Position numbers and translations under genes: made by a program. From assembly GCF_903772925.1 (NCBI RefSeq), contig NZ_LR812090.1, positions 2,438,333 to 2,502,332 of the forward strand: DNA of 64,000 nucleotides, given 5' to 3'. The stretch comes from Alteromonas macleodii. Its GTDB lineage: Bacteria; Pseudomonadota; Gammaproteobacteria; Enterobacterales; Alteromonadaceae. This document shows positions 30,091 through 40,454 of this stretch, in pieces. How positions within the stretch are numbered: the first letter of the stretch is position 1; each line of letters starts with the position of its first letter. The notes beneath the pieces were generated by a model. It ran no database searches. It was not told the DNA's origin and was given only the letters and a program-made list of their open reading frames with translations.

Positions 30091-31131
30091 GTGAGCGAAA
30101 ATAAAACCTCTTTAAGTTACAAAGATGCAGGCGTAGATATCGATGCAGGCAATCAACTTGTTGAACGCATCAAATCAGTTACCAAGAAAACCCATAGACC
30201 AGAAGTAAAAGGTAATTTGGGTGGTTTTGGTGCACTTTGCGAACTACCTACAAAATACAAAAAGCCGCTACTTGTTTCAGGTACTGACGGCGTAGGTACT
30301 AAACTAAGAGTGGCAATGGATGCGAATCGTCATGACGGTGTAGGCATTGACCTTGTAGCAATGTGTGTTAACGACCTAATAGTGCAAGGTGCTGAACCGC
30401 TATTTTTCCTAGACTATTATGCAACAGGTAAGCTTGATATTGACGTTGCGGCGTCAGTTGTTACTGGCATTGGTGCAGGGTGTGAGCAGGCTGGATGTGC
30501 ACTTATTGGCGGTGAAACTGCTGAAATGCCTGGTATGTATCACGATGGCGATTATGACATTGCAGGCTTCTGCGTTGGTGTAGTTGAGGCTGATAACGTT
30601 ATTGACGGCACGAACGTTAAACCAGGCCAAAAGCTCATAGCTTTAGGTTCGTCGGGCCCCCACTCAAACGGTTATTCGTTAGTAAGAAAAATTATCGAAG
30701 TAAGCGGCGCTGATGTAAATGCTGACCTGAACGGTAAGCCAATCATTGACCAGCTGCTTGAGCCTACTCGCATTTACGTTAAGTCGGTATTGGCTTTGCT
30801 TGAAGAGGTTAAGGTTAGTGCAATTTCACACATAACAGGTGGCGGCTTCTGGGAAAACATCCCTCGCGTACTTCCTGAAGATGCGAAAGTGGTAATTGAT
30901 GAAAGTTCATGGGAATGGCCTGCTATCTTCTCTTGGCTTCAAGAAAACGGTAACGTAACGCGTCATGAAATGTACCGCACCTTCAACTGTGGTGTTGGCT
31001 TAGTTATCGTTGTTGACGAAAGCGATACCGATGCAGCCCTAAACATCCTTAAGCAACATGGTGAAAATGCGTGGGTTATTGGTGACATCGCTGCAAAAGA
31101 CGGCGAAGAGCAAGTAGAGATCAACGCGTGA
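30091..31131 (+). CDS. purM: Phosphoribosylformylglycinamidine cyclo-ligase (AIR synthetase)
   Basis: Fifth step of purine synthesis, forming AIR with ATP. The 346-aa product starts with GTG and [68 protein letters not shown] and [16 protein letters not shown] are PurM hallmarks. The stop overlaps the purN start by 4 bp, as in E. coli purMN. Confidence 0.97.
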   Translation: MSENKTSLSYKDAGVDIDAGNQLVERIKSVTKKTHRPEVKGNLGGFGALCELPTKYKKPLLVSGTDGVGTKLRVAMDANRHDGVGIDLVAMCVNDLIVQGAEPLFFLDYYATGKLDIDVAASVVTGIGAGCEQAGCALIGGETAEMPGMYHDGDYDIAGFCVGVVEADNVIDGTNVKPGQKLIALGSSGPHSNGYSLVRKIIEVSGADVNADLNGKPIIDQLLEPTRIYVKSVLALLEEVKVSAISHITGGGFWENIPRVLPEDAKVVIDESSWEWPAIFSWLQENGNVTRHEMYRTFNCGVGLVIVVDESDTDAALNILKQHGENAWVIGDIAAKDGEEQVEINA

Positions 31132-31778
31132 GTAGCAGTGTAACTAAAATATGCGTACTTATTTCTGGTAATGGCAGTAACTTGCAGGCCATTATTGATG
31201 AAATAAAAGGCGGCCGTCTTAACGCTAAAATCAGCGGCGTAATTAGCAATCGTCCTAACGCTTATGGTCTTGAGCGCGCTAAAGAAGCAGGCATCGAAGC
31301 CGTGTGCCTTGATCACACTAATTTTGATACTCGCGAGTCCTATGACGAAGCACTTAAAGCACAAATTGATGCTTTTGGCGCTGACTGTGTTGTGCTTGCT
31401 GGCTTTATGCGCATCCTAACTCCAGAGTTTGTCGATAGCTTTGCTGGAAAATTAGTGAACATTCACCCATCTTTGTTGCCGAAGTACAAAGGTTTGAATA
31501 CGCATCAGCGAGCCATCGATAATGGAGATAAAGAGCACGGTGTAAGTGTGCACTTTGTTACACCAGAGCTTGATGGTGGCCCGGTTATCATTCAAAGTCG
31601 TGTGCCTGTATTTGATGAAGACACAGCTAGCGACTTGGCTGAGCGTGTTCAGGAACAAGAACGCCGCATCTATCCGCTAGTACTATCATGGTTTAGTGCT
31701 GGTCGATTATCGATGCGAAACAATAAGGCAGTTTTAGATGAGCAAGAACTACCAGAATCTGGTTATGCAAGCGATTAA
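31128..31778 (+). CDS. purN: Phosphoribosylglycinamide formyltransferase 1
   Basis: Transfers formyl from 10-formyl-THF to GAR in purine synthesis. The 216-aa protein has [14 protein letters not shown] near the N-terminus and the catalytic [20 protein letters not shown] (N and H near 106-108) with the aspartate in [11 protein letters not shown]. It starts with GTG overlapping the purM stop. Its 3' end overlaps the next gene by up to 41 bp, so the three form one transcript. Confidence 0.96.
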   Translation: MSSSVTKICVLISGNGSNLQAIIDEIKGGRLNAKISGVISNRPNAYGLERAKEAGIEAVCLDHTNFDTRESYDEALKAQIDAFGADCVVLAGFMRILTPEFVDSFAGKLVNIHPSLLPKYKGLNTHQRAIDNGDKEHGVSVHFVTPELDGGPVIIQSRVPVFDEDTASDLAERVQEQERRIYPLVLSWFSAGRLSMRNNKAVLDEQELPESGYASD

Positions 31779-32490
31779 GCCTTTTGCTGTTGGTGCACTG
31801 TTAGCGGTATCCCTCTCAGGGAACGCGCAAACAATGTCCAGTGCAGAGAAATCTGAGCTACCGCTTCAGCCTTACAAGGCTACGTATACCGCTTACAAAT
31901 GGGGTGACGACGTAGGCGAAGCGAATATTGAGCTTTCGAACTTAGGGAACCAACAATACTCCTTGATTTATACCTCCAAGGTATCGAAGTTTTTCTTATC
32001 AGATAAGCGCAGCGAGCACTCGATCTTCACGGTAAACGAAGATACGGTTGTACCGTCTGAGTATTACTATAACCGTTCGGGAACTGGGCCGGATAAAGAG
32101 CTAAAAGTAACGTTTAGTCAACAAGGTCAAGGGAAGATTAAAGTCGAAAATGGCGAAACCTTTGAATGGAATGGTGAATTTGATAATCAAATTTATCGAA
32201 TAGATCTAGCCAAGCAGCTTGCCGAAGGTAAAACGTCCCTAGACTATAACTTTGTTAACTACCGTGGCGAGCTACGCCACTACGGCGTGCAAGTGGTAGA
32301 TGAAGAAGTATTGTCATTGCCTTTTGGAGAAGTTGAAGCAGTTAAAGTAAAACTTATTCGCGACTCTAAGAAACGCGAAACCTTTGCATGGTTCGCACCT
32401 TCGCTCAACTATACGCTAGTCAGACTTCAGCAATTTAAAGAAGGAGATGAGCAAGGAGATATCAAGCTTAAGTCGTTTGAAATGCTGTAA
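31738..32490 (+). CDS. DUF3108 exported protein
   Basis: A 250-aa protein predicted to be periplasmic. A signal peptide is best seen from the internal methionine at residue 10 ([22 protein letters not shown]); ATG 31738 has AAGG upstream, 31765 is the alternative start. The mature sequence YKATYTAYKWGDDVGEANIELSNLGNQQYSLIYTSK and SEYYYNRSGTG resembles DUF3108 (beta-rich). Its overlap with purN is a common arrangement in Alteromonadales, but no role is known. Confidence 0.82.
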   Translation: MSKNYQNLVMQAIKPFAVGALLAVSLSGNAQTMSSAEKSELPLQPYKATYTAYKWGDDVGEANIELSNLGNQQYSLIYTSKVSKFFLSDKRSEHSIFTVNEDTVVPSEYYYNRSGTGPDKELKVTFSQQGQGKIKVENGETFEWNGEFDNQIYRIDLAKQLAEGKTSLDYNFVNYRGELRHYGVQVVDEEVLSLPFGEVEAVKVKLIRDSKKRETFAWFAPSLNYTLVRLQQFKEGDEQGDIKLKSFEML

Positions 32491-32539
32491 AAGAGCTAAA
32501 GCGCTCCAGCTCTCTTTGTAACAAACTTATTTAAAATAC

Positions 32540-32579
32540 AAAAAAGCACGCTTAAAATTAGATTCAGGCGTGCTTTTTT
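32540..32579 (+). terminator. Intrinsic terminator after purMN-DUF3108
   Basis: AAAAAAGCACGC (ending 32551) pairs with GCGTGCTTTTTT (from 32568), an A-tract/T-tract hairpin 50 bp after the stop codon. Confidence 0.85.
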
Positions 32580-32777
32580 ATTAACAAATTGCGACATAAG
32601 CTAGCTGCGGTAGGCTCCAAATAAAAAGCGCAATTCATAATTCCAATCGCGCTATATCAGTAACGTCTATACTTATCAGTAGTAAGGTCCACTACCCTAT
32701 TATTTATGTCGCTGTTAATAGAATATTCATGTAAAAATCTTGATCTTTGCCTTATTAAATAATAGGTTTACAGCATG

Positions 32778-32790
32778 CTGGTCAGACCTC
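32778..32790. promoter_or_regulatory. FadR-like operator upstream of fadE
   Basis: CTGGTCAGACCTC matches the FadR half-site pattern CTGGTNNGACC known from fad genes of gammaproteobacteria. It lies 86 bp before the fadE start. FadR represses fadE in E. coli until long-chain acyl-CoA is present. The remaining gap 32580-32875 shows nothing else that I can support. Confidence 0.65.
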
Positions 32791-32875
32791 GATCGTTAAC
32801 GACTTTTGTTTGAAGCGTTTTTACAGAATCGAAGATATGACAAGCGTAACGTTTAACGCCTTTCAGGAGTGAAGT

Positions 32876-35338
32876 ATGGCAGATTTTATATGGTTTTTAC
32901 TGGTCGTTCTGACACTAGCGATTGCTAGCTATCAGCGTACCAGCTTGGTAACAGCTGTTGCCATGGGCGCAGGTGTTATGATTTTAGGCACCCTTTTCGG
33001 TGATATCGGCCTACTAGGTTGGGTAGTGTTCCTTGCTTTAACGCTGCCGTTCACACTTGCTAATATTAGACAACAACACATTTCTAAAAAGTTGCTAGCC
33101 TTCTATCGCAAGGTTATGCCGGAAATGTCGAGCACAGAACAAGAAGCTATTGATGCGGGTACCGTTTGGTGGGACGGCGATATCTTTAGCGGTAAGCCAG
33201 ACTGGGACAAGCTTCATCGCATCCCTAAAGGTCGCTTAACTGCAGAAGAGCAAGCGTTCCTAGATGGCCCTTGTGACAAAGTTTGCTCTATGGTCGATGA
33301 ATGGCAGATAAACCACAAAGATGCGGACCTACCTCCTGAAATCTGGCAGTTCCTTAAAGAACACAAATTCTTCGCCATGATCATCAAGAAAGAATATGGT
33401 GGTCTTGAATTTTCAGCTTATGCGCAATCACGTGTCCTACAAAAGCTGGCAGGTGTAAGTGCAGTGCTATCAAGCACAGTTGGTGTACCAAATTCACTAG
33501 GCCCGGGTGAACTACTGCAACACTATGGTACGAAAGAGCAGCAAGATCACTATTTACCTCGCCTTGCAGAGGGTAAAGAAATCCCTTGTTTCGCATTAAC
33601 TGGTCCTGAAGCAGGTTCAGATGCTGGCGCAATTCCAGATGTTGGTGTTGTTTGCAAAGGCGAATGGAACGGTGAAGAAGTACTGGGTATGCGCCTTACT
33701 TTTAACAAGCGCTATATCACTCTTGCACCTGTGGCTACAGTTATCGGCCTTGCTTTTAAACTGCAAGATCCTGAAGGTCTTCTTGGCGATAACAAAGAGC
33801 CGGGTATTACCTGTGCGCTTATCCCTCGCGACACTAAAGGTCTAGAAATTGGCCGACGTCATTTCCCTCTTAATACACCATTCCAGAATGGCCCTATCAA
33901 GGGTGAAGAAATCTTTGTACCTATCGATTACATTATCGGTGGTCCAGCGATGGCGGGTCGCGGATGGCGCATGCTTGTAGAATGTTTATCAGTAGGACGT
34001 TGTATTACCCTACCTTCTTCTGCTGCTGGTGGTGCAAAATCTGTTTCACTTGCAACCGGTGCATATGCACGTATTCGTCGTCAGTTCCGTATGCCTGTAG
34101 GTCATATGGAAGGTGTTGAAGAAATGCTTGCGCGTATTGGTGGTAATGCTTACTTAATGGATGGCGTAACGCGCTTTTCAACAGTGGGTGTTGACCTAGG
34201 CGAGAAACCTTCGGTTATCTCGGCAATCTGTAAGTACCATTTAACTGAGAAAATGCGTCAAGTCATCAATGACTCGATGGACGTTCACGGTGGTAAAGGC
34301 GTAATGCTTGGGCCAAACAACTACTTGGGCCGCGGCTATCAAGGCGTACCTGTATCAATTACGGTTGAAGGTGCAAATATCCTTACTCGTAACATGATGA
34401 TATTTGGTCAAGGCGCAATGCGTTGTCACCCATACGTGCTTAAAGAAATTGAAGCTGCATCTATTGAAGACAAGAAAGAGGCTCTTCAAGCGTTTGATAA
34501 GGCAGTATTTGGTCATATCGGCTTTGCGGTAGCTAACACGGTTCGCAGTATTTGGTTCTCGTTAACTAATGGTGCGTTTAGCAGTGCGCCATTTACTGAT
34601 GAAACAGCGCGTTACTATAAACTGCTTCAAGGTTATAGCGCTAACCTAGCACTTCTTACTGATGTTTCTATGGGCGTACTTGGCGGTGACCTTAAGCGTC
34701 GCGAGCGCTTGTCTGCGCGTTTAGGTGACATTTTAAGTGGTCTATACATGGGCAGCACTACTTTGAAGCGCTTTGACGAAGAAGGTCGTTTGAAAGAAGA
34801 TCTTCCGCTTCTTCATTGGGCGATGCAAACCACATTGCACGACATTGAAACTGCAATTGATGACTTCTTAGCGAACTTCCCTAACCGCGCAATTGCAGCA
34901 GCGCTTCGCGTTATGGTTATTCCTTTTGGTCGTCGTATTGGCAAGCCTTCTGATAAAACAGAGCATGCTATTGCGCAAATGCTTCAAACGCCTTCAACTG
35001 CACGTAGCCGTCTAGGCTATGGCCAGTATTTAACTCGTGAGGAAGGCAGTTTGTTTGGCGACCTAGAACAAACACTTGACGATGTATTAGCAAGTGAACC
35101 TATCTTCGAGCGCATTTGTAAGCACAAGAAAGCCAAGCTACCGTTCACTCGATTGGACGTACTAGCTGATGAGGCATTAGCTGAAGATATTATTAACGAT
35201 GAAGAAGCGAACTTGCTACGCAAGACAGAAGCAGGACGACTTCGCACCATCAACGTTGATGATTTCGATCACGAAGAGTTAGTAGCTAAAGTTAACTCAA
35301 CGTCAGCTACTAAGAAACGAGGTGGTAAAGCTGCTTAG
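32876..35338 (+). CDS. fadE: Acyl-CoA dehydrogenase FadE
   Basis: First step of fatty-acid beta-oxidation, FAD-dependent, membrane-associated. The 820-aa length is typical of FadE, about twice ordinary acyl-CoA dehydrogenases, because of an N-terminal membrane segment pair (residues 5-60) and a C-terminal DUF1974 extension. Core motifs: [17 protein letters not shown] (about 240-256), [45 protein letters not shown] lies close to the ATG. Expected control by FadR through 32778-32790. Confidence 0.95.
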   Translation: MADFIWFLLVVLTLAIASYQRTSLVTAVAMGAGVMILGTLFGDIGLLGWVVFLALTLPFTLANIRQQHISKKLLAFYRKVMPEMSSTEQEAIDAGTVWWDGDIFSGKPDWDKLHRIPKGRLTAEEQAFLDGPCDKVCSMVDEWQINHKDADLPPEIWQFLKEHKFFAMIIKKEYGGLEFSAYAQSRVLQKLAGVSAVLSSTVGVPNSLGPGELLQHYGTKEQQDHYLPRLAEGKEIPCFALTGPEAGSDAGAIPDVGVVCKGEWNGEEVLGMRLTFNKRYITLAPVATVIGLAFKLQDPEGLLGDNKEPGITCALIPRDTKGLEIGRRHFPLNTPFQNGPIKGEEIFVPIDYIIGGPAMAGRGWRMLVECLSVGRCITLPSSAAGGAKSVSLATGAYARIRRQFRMPVGHMEGVEEMLARIGGNAYLMDGVTRFSTVGVDLGEKPSVISAICKYHLTEKMRQVINDSMDVHGGKGVMLGPNNYLGRGYQGVPVSITVEGANILTRNMMIFGQGAMRCHPYVLKEIEAASIEDKKEALQAFDKAVFGHIGFAVANTVRSIWFSLTNGAFSSAPFTDETARYYKLLQGYSANLALLTDVSMGVLGGDLKRRERLSARLGDILSGLYMGSTTLKRFDEEGRLKEDLPLLHWAMQTTLHDIETAIDDFLANFPNRAIAAALRVMVIPFGRRIGKPSDKTEHAIAQMLQTPSTARSRLGYGQYLTREEGSLFGDLEQTLDDVLASEPIFERICKHKKAKLPFTRLDVLADEALAEDIINDEEANLLRKTEAGRLRTINVDDFDHEELVAKVNSTSATKKRGGKAA

Positions 35339-36020
35339 TTCAAACCCTAGAAAAGAAGGCCGCGAAAGCGGCCTTTTTTGTCAAAAATTCTTTATAGCTA
35401 CGCTAATTGCTTTGACTGCACAAAGTACTAGCTTCGCCAACCCAGTAACCTGCGGTAATACTGAGCAAGCACAAGCTTTGTCTTTACTTATTGCTAACGA
35501 TAAAGGTCAAAAACGCAATCTGTTGCAGTGCAACCCGACACTCGTTGAATTAGCTGAGGCTAAGGTGAAAGATATGGCCGACAGAGGCTTAGTTTCACAT
35601 TTTATAGGTGGTAGCCCTAACACTCGCATTCGAAATGCGGGGCTTTCACTACCTGAATATTATGGTAAGGCTATGAGCAACCAAGTTGAAGCGTTAGCGG
35701 GCGGGTACACTACGGCTGATGATGTTTGGTATGCATTGAAAAGATCTACCTCTCATCGGCAGCACTTATTAGGCGAAATTCCGTTTTATGAAGAGCAAGA
35801 TCAAATCGGTATCGCGTTTCATAAAGACTTTTCAACACCGCATGTTGAATACTGGGCGGTTTATGTTACTAAGTTAGCGGACACTGCTACTTCTCTAGAG
35901 GACGATAACTCATCAACAACGTTACTCTTGAAACGCCAAAAGCGGTTTGATCATGTACCTGATAAAGGTTTAGACATTGTAACCGAGAGCGGCAATATTA
36001 CTTTAAAAACAGAACTTTAA
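35322..36020 (+). CDS. CAP-domain (SCP/PR1-like) exported protein
   Basis: About 232 aa if the GTG at 35322, inside the end of fadE, is the start. The segment [18 protein letters not shown] looks like a signal core but is preceded by an unusually long charged stretch. A CAP domain follows: [28 protein letters not shown] holds the first histidine, [23 protein letters not shown] the second. Roles of bacterial CAP proteins are mostly unknown. The fadE terminator hairpin (35358-35373) lies inside the 5' end of this frame, so the true start is uncertain. Confidence 0.7.
   Translation: MVKLLSSNPRKEGRESGLFCQKFFIATLIALTAQSTSFANPVTCGNTEQAQALSLLIANDKGQKRNLLQCNPTLVELAEAKVKDMADRGLVSHFIGGSPNTRIRNAGLSLPEYYGKAMSNQVEALAGGYTTADDVWYALKRSTSHRQHLLGEIPFYEEQDQIGIAFHKDFSTPHVEYWAVYVTKLADTATSLEDDNSSTTLLLKRQKRFDHVPDKGLDIVTESGNITLKTEL
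35356..35379 (+). terminator. Terminator hairpin after fadE, inside the CAP ORF
   Basis: GGCCGC (35358-35363), loop GAAA, GCGGCC (35368-35373), then TTTTTT. The GNRA-type loop and T-run make it a strong terminator of fadE transcription. Confidence 0.85.
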
Positions 36021-36024
36021 AGAC

Positions 36025-36057
36025 AAAAAAACCGGATGAATAATCCGGCTTTTTTTT
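36025..36057. terminator. Bidirectional terminator (CAP gene / response regulator)
   Basis: CCGGAT (36032-36037) pairs with ATCCGG (36043-36048), with an A7 tract before and a T8 tract after, between convergent genes. Confidence 0.88.
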
Positions 36058-36071
36058 AAAGCAAATTGCGG

Positions 36072-36707
36072 TTAGCTTAGCTGAAGCTTATCCATTAATA
36101 ACACAGCCTGCGTACGAGTATTAATCTCTAGTTTACGCAGTATGGCACTGATATGTGCTTTAATAGTTGCTTCGGTGACATTCATTTCATGAGCAATCTG
36201 TTTGTTCATCAGGCCAGCTCTTAAATACGAAAGCACCTGAATTTGTTTTGGCGTTAGCTCACGGAAGCGTTGAAGTAACACTTTCAATTCATCATCAACT
36301 TTTTCAAGCTCTTCTTCCATACCTTCTGGAAGCCATTTCTTACCGCCGATAATATCTACGATAGCTTGAGCAATTTCTCGCGTTTGCGATACTTTAGGGA
36401 TGAAACCCTGTGCGCCTAGGCTCATCACCTGAGCTACTACTTCAACCGTATCACTACCTGAAACTACACCAATAGGGATGTTTGGATACTGTTCACGTAG
36501 TGTGATAAGGCCGTTAAAATATTCACCGCCTGGCATGTTAAGATCAAGAAGCACTAGCTCAACGCCGTCGAATTCGTTAAGTTTTGCCAATGCATCGTCC
36601 AAACTTCCGGCTTGAATTATTTGTGCATTTTCAAAGTAAGGTTCCAACGCGCCGCTCAATGCCTCGCGAAACAATGGGTGATCGTCTGCTACTAGAATTC
36701 TCGTCAT
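36072..36707 (-). CDS. LuxR/NarL-type response regulator
   Basis: A 211-aa two-component regulator. The receiver domain (1-120) has the acidic pair D8/D9, phosphorylation site D55 in LVLLDLNMPGG, and K105. The LuxR-type helix-turn-helix (about 147-205) reads LTPKQIQVLSYLRAGLMNKQIAHEMNVTEATIKAHISAILRKL. No histidine kinase is adjacent, so it is an orphan here. It is transcribed away from cmoA, divergently. Confidence 0.93.
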   Translation of the reverse strand: MTRILVADDHPLFREALSGALEPYFENAQIIQAGSLDDALAKLNEFDGVELVLLDLNMPGGEYFNGLITLREQYPNIPIGVVSGSDTVEVVAQVMSLGAQGFIPKVSQTREIAQAIVDIIGGKKWLPEGMEEELEKVDDELKVLLQRFRELTPKQIQVLSYLRAGLMNKQIAHEMNVTEATIKAHISAILRKLEINTRTQAVLLMDKLQLS

Positions 36708-36881
36708 TAGCGTTACTGCTTCCTTTTTGTATTATGAGTATAGATTAATACTTTAGACCAGTAACGAAAAGACCTAATACTGAAAAATCCTGTAAAAAAC
36801 TAACAAATTTAGCGTTTTCCATTGGCATTTACGTATCAGACGGTAAAATTGCGCCCCAAATTGGCTAATAGAAGATTCACA

Positions 36882-37613
36882 GTGAAGAAACACGACAATA
36901 TTTATGCAAAGGCACTCAATAAAGTAGATGACTTTAAGTTTGATGAGTCTGTCGTTGATGTGTTTCCTGATATGATTCAGCGTTCAGTTCCCGGGTACGA
37001 AACGATTGTTCACACCATAGGCGAATTAGCTAAAACTGCAGTCACTTCAAATTCTGTGGTATACGACCTTGGCTGTAGTTTAGGTGCTGCGAGTCTATCT
37101 GTAGCTAGGGCGCTGCCTAGCGAAACATGTAAAATTATAGGTGTAGATGCATCTGAAGCCATGGTTGAACGCTGTAAGCGTGTTGTTCAAACGTTTTCAC
37201 TTCCAAATCCTATTTCCATACAGCATGGCTTTGCGCAAGATATTGAGATAAATAACGCGTCCATGGTTGTTATGAACTTTACTTTACAGTTTATACCACC
37301 AGCTGACCGCGAAGCACTATTAAAAAGCATTTACGATGGGTTAAACCCAGGCGGTATTTTAGTATTGTCAGAGAAAATTCGTCACCCTACCCTCAATGGA
37401 AACGAATTACTTGTAGACTTACACCACCAGTTTAAACGCGACAATGGATACAGCGAGCTAGAAGTAAGTCAAAAACGCGCAGCGCTAGAGAAGGTTATGT
37501 TAACCGACACCTTCAGTGAACATGAAACTCGCCTGAAAAAAGTAGGGTTTACAGATGTAGTGATGTGGTACAAGTGCTATAACTTTACGTCCATGGTCGC
37601 CATTAAAAGTTAG
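36882..37613 (+). CDS. cmoA: Carboxy-S-adenosyl-L-methionine synthase
   Basis: Converts SAM and prephenate to carboxy-SAM, the donor for the 5-oxyacetyl modification of wobble uridine 34 in tRNA. VYDLGCSLGAASLSVARALP is the cofactor motif and VDVFPDMIQRSVPGYETIV the family signature. The frame is open to a TTG at 36822, but homologues start near KKHDNIYAKALNKVDDF, so GTG 36882 (243 aa) was chosen. It is followed by cmoB after 57 bp. Confidence 0.94.
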   Translation: MKKHDNIYAKALNKVDDFKFDESVVDVFPDMIQRSVPGYETIVHTIGELAKTAVTSNSVVYDLGCSLGAASLSVARALPSETCKIIGVDASEAMVERCKRVVQTFSLPNPISIQHGFAQDIEINNASMVVMNFTLQFIPPADREALLKSIYDGLNPGGILVLSEKIRHPTLNGNELLVDLHHQFKRDNGYSELEVSQKRAALEKVMLTDTFSEHETRLKKVGFTDVVMWYKCYNFTSMVAIKS

Positions 37614-37670
37614 GCACTAGCGTCTTTTAAACTTCGCGTTATTTCGATTTCAATACATATAAAGAAGACT

Positions 37671-38669
37671 ATGAGTAAACTAGAACAGACTTGGTTTAAC
37701 GATTGCTACAAATCGTTGATAGACAGCCCTCTTTCACATTGGCTGCAAACCCTACCTGCCCAAATGGACGACTGGCAGCGAAACGCAAAGCACGGCGAAT
37801 TTGATAAATGGTGCCGGATGCTTGGAAAACTGCCATCGACCTATCCAAGCCATGTTGACCTTTCATCGAGCGTTTCGATAGGCACAAAAGACGACGTTGA
37901 CGAATACACGCAAAAGCAAATAGAAGGTTTGCTGAAACAATTTATGCCATGGCGTAAGGGCCCTTTCCACCTGCATGGCATTCACATAGATACCGAGTGG
38001 CGTTCAGACTGGAAATGGGAACGTGTAGCACCTCACATTACCTCTTTAAAAGACCGAAACGTTTTAGACGTAGGTTGCGGTAGTGGCTATCACATGTGGC
38101 GTATGCTTGGCGAAGGGGCCGAAAAAGTAGTGGGTATAGATCCTACTCAATTGTTTCTTATTCAGTTTCACGCCATTAAGCAATTTATCAGTAATTCCAC
38201 AACCCCTTGTGACAACATTCACTTTTTGCCATTAGGCATAGAAGAGATGCAGCCACTGAAAGCCTTTGACACTGTATTTTCGATGGGTGTTCTTTATCAT
38301 CGCAAAGATCCTATGGCCTTTCTACAGCAGCTTAAAGATCAGCTAAGGAAAGGTGGAGAGTTAATACTTGAGACCCTTGTTGTTGATGGTGACGAAAACA
38401 CTGTGCTAATGGCCGGTGAGCGCTATGCGCAAATGCGAAATGTTTGGTTTTTACCCAGTACCGCCGCTCTGTCTGTATGGCTAGGTCGCCTGGGATTTGA
38501 AAATATCCGCGTTGTGGATGTTAACCACACTACCTTAGACGAACAACGTGCAACGTCATGGATGGAATCACAATCTTTGAAAGATTTTCTCGATCAAGAA
38601 GATATTACTCGCACCATAGAAGGTTATCCTGCACCACAACGGGCCGTTATCGTAGCAAATAAGAAGTAA
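37671..38669 (+). CDS. cmoB: tRNA U34 carboxymethyltransferase
   Basis: Uses carboxy-SAM from CmoA to form 5-carboxymethoxyuridine at tRNA position 34. The 332-aa protein has the family start [16 protein letters not shown], the positively charged [24 protein letters not shown] and the nucleotide motif [20 protein letters not shown] (about 124-143). GAAG lies upstream of the ATG. It forms a two-gene unit with cmoA. Confidence 0.96.
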   Translation: MSKLEQTWFNDCYKSLIDSPLSHWLQTLPAQMDDWQRNAKHGEFDKWCRMLGKLPSTYPSHVDLSSSVSIGTKDDVDEYTQKQIEGLLKQFMPWRKGPFHLHGIHIDTEWRSDWKWERVAPHITSLKDRNVLDVGCGSGYHMWRMLGEGAEKVVGIDPTQLFLIQFHAIKQFISNSTTPCDNIHFLPLGIEEMQPLKAFDTVFSMGVLYHRKDPMAFLQQLKDQLRKGGELILETLVVDGDENTVLMAGERYAQMRNVWFLPSTAALSVWLGRLGFENIRVVDVNHTTLDEQRATSWMESQSLKDFLDQEDITRTIEGYPAPQRAVIVANKK

Positions 38670-38763
38670 TCCTTAGGGTACCTAGCATGTTACCCGATTG
38701 GCACAAATGTTGTTATCTTAATCGAGAAGAACGTGCGAATTCTGCATTGATTAAGGTGACAAC

Positions 38764-39636
38764 ATGGATATACATAGCTTTTTAACGACGCACCAATTGC
38801 CAAGTAGCTATGCAGAAACTGCACAAAAATGGTTCACGCCATTATGCAAGCAGCTGCTTAAGCACCAAGAAGGTGCAACAAAACCTTTCATCGTCGGTAT
38901 AAATGGAAGTCAGGGTTCAGGTAAATCTACTCTGACCAGTTTTATCGAATCTTTCCTTTCATCAGTACATAATAAACAAGTTGTTTCACTGTCTATTGAT
39001 GACTTTTATTTCGATCAATCTCAGCGCAACGCGCTAGCAATTAAAGTGCATCCGCTACTAGCAACGCGTGGTGTACCGGGTACACACGACGTTACCTTAG
39101 CTTTAAATACGCTTCGTAGTTTAGCTGCAGGCACGCGGACATCCCTACCTCGATTTAACAAGGCGACGGACAACCCATTCCCGCCAGAGCAGTGGCCTGT
39201 AATAGAATCTTCACCTGATTTCATCATACTAGAGGGATGGTGTGTGGGTGCGTCACCTCAGGCTTCTGGCGAATTAAAGCGCCCCGTGAATCACCTTGAA
39301 GAAGTTGAGGATCCACTAAGCATTTGGCGTTCATTTGTTAATACCGAATTAGCAGGCGATTACCAAACACTCTTCGACAAAATTGACTATCGCATCATGC
39401 TTAAAGCGCCAAGTTTCGATTGTGTTTATCAATGGCGGTTAGAACAGGAACACAAACTTGCCCAAAAAGCTTCCATTGATAGCGACGGCGTTATGTCTGA
39501 TGAAGAAGTGGCAAACTTTGTGCAACACTATCAGCGCATCACTGAACACGCGTTAGCGCATTTGCCTGATAAGTGCGATACCGTATTTTATCTTGATGAA
39601 ACAAGAACGATAACTAAACAGGACGTAAAACGATGA
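38764..39636 (+). CDS. P-loop kinase, D-glycerate 3-kinase family
   Basis: A 290-aa kinase with Walker A GINGSQGSGKST (residues 44-55), LSIDDFYFDQSQR (77-89) and IILEGWCVGASPQ (about 155-167), matching the glycerate kinase group of plant GLYK, yeast Tda10 and bacterial YggC-like proteins. Given the following three genes of glucosylglycerate metabolism, its likely job is to return D-glycerate released by the phosphorylase to phosphoglycerate. It overlaps the next gene by 4 bp (ATGA), the first gene of a four-gene operon. Confidence 0.82.
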   Translation: MDIHSFLTTHQLPSSYAETAQKWFTPLCKQLLKHQEGATKPFIVGINGSQGSGKSTLTSFIESFLSSVHNKQVVSLSIDDFYFDQSQRNALAIKVHPLLATRGVPGTHDVTLALNTLRSLAAGTRTSLPRFNKATDNPFPPEQWPVIESSPDFIILEGWCVGASPQASGELKRPVNHLEEVEDPLSIWRSFVNTELAGDYQTLFDKIDYRIMLKAPSFDCVYQWRLEQEHKLAQKASIDSDGVMSDEEVANFVQHYQRITEHALAHLPDKCDTVFYLDETRTITKQDVKR

Positions 39637-40442
39637 CGAAAACGCTTGTTTTCACCGATATGGACGGCACGCTGTTAGACCACCATACCTACTCTTTCGA
39701 GGCGGCGAAACCGGCTTTAACGGCATTAGAAGCAAAAGACATCCCCGTTATTCCCACCACCAGTAAAACCTTTGCTGAATTACAGCCATTACGTGAAAGA
39801 ATTGGCTTAGACGGGCCGTTTATTATTGAGAATGGTGCCGCTATTTTCATCCCCCATGGCTTTTTTAAACAAAAGCCTAGCGGCACGGTTTGGATAGACG
39901 GCTATTGGTGCAAAGCTTTTATCTCCAATAAAAATTATTGGATTAAGCTATTGGAAAAAATTGGCAGCGAATTTGAGGGTAAATATAAGCAGTTCTCAAA
40001 AATGTCAAACGCAGAAATTCAGGAGTGTACAGGTCTTGATGAGCGATCTGCGTCACTTGCAGCTAAGCGTCAGTTCGGTGAACCCGTTTTATGGTTGGGC
40101 AGTGACGATGAGAAACAGCGATTTTTAAAAGTTGTAAAAGATCGCGGCGCCTTTCCACTGGAGGGTGGCCGTTTTATACATATTTCAGGTAATTGCGATA
40201 AAGGCCAAGCGCTTAAGTGGCTGGCTAGTGAATATCAAAAGCAACATACCACCAAAGTAAATACCATTGCCCTTGGCGATGGTAAAAACGACGTAGCAAT
40301 GCTTGAAGCGGCGCACGTCCCAATTCGCATTTTATCACCGGTAAACCCTCCGCCTGCTGTAAAAAAAGAAGAGGTCTATACCAGCACCCTAGCCGGCCCT
40401 GAAGGCTGGAACGAAATGCTTACTCAATTATTATCCCTATGA
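39633..40442 (+). CDS. Glucosyl/mannosyl-3-phosphoglycerate phosphatase (HAD)
   Basis: HAD-superfamily phosphatase of 269 aa. Motif I is FTDMDGTLLD (D8, D10), the MPGP-type cap domain lies in the middle, and motif IV is LGDGKNDVAMLEAA. This is the mannosyl-3-phosphoglycerate phosphatase family (YedP-like). Next to glucosyl-3-phosphoglycerate synthase it should dephosphorylate glucosyl-3-phosphoglycerate to glucosylglycerate. Starts inside the kinase stop (4-bp overlap); the synthase follows after 12 bp. Confidence 0.88.
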   Translation: MTKTLVFTDMDGTLLDHHTYSFEAAKPALTALEAKDIPVIPTTSKTFAELQPLRERIGLDGPFIIENGAAIFIPHGFFKQKPSGTVWIDGYWCKAFISNKNYWIKLLEKIGSEFEGKYKQFSKMSNAEIQECTGLDERSASLAAKRQFGEPVLWLGSDDEKQRFLKVVKDRGAFPLEGGRFIHISGNCDKGQALKWLASEYQKQHTTKVNTIALGDGKNDVAMLEAAHVPIRILSPVNPPPAVKKEEVYTSTLAGPEGWNEMLTQLLSL

Positions 40443-40454
40443 TCAGGAGGACAC

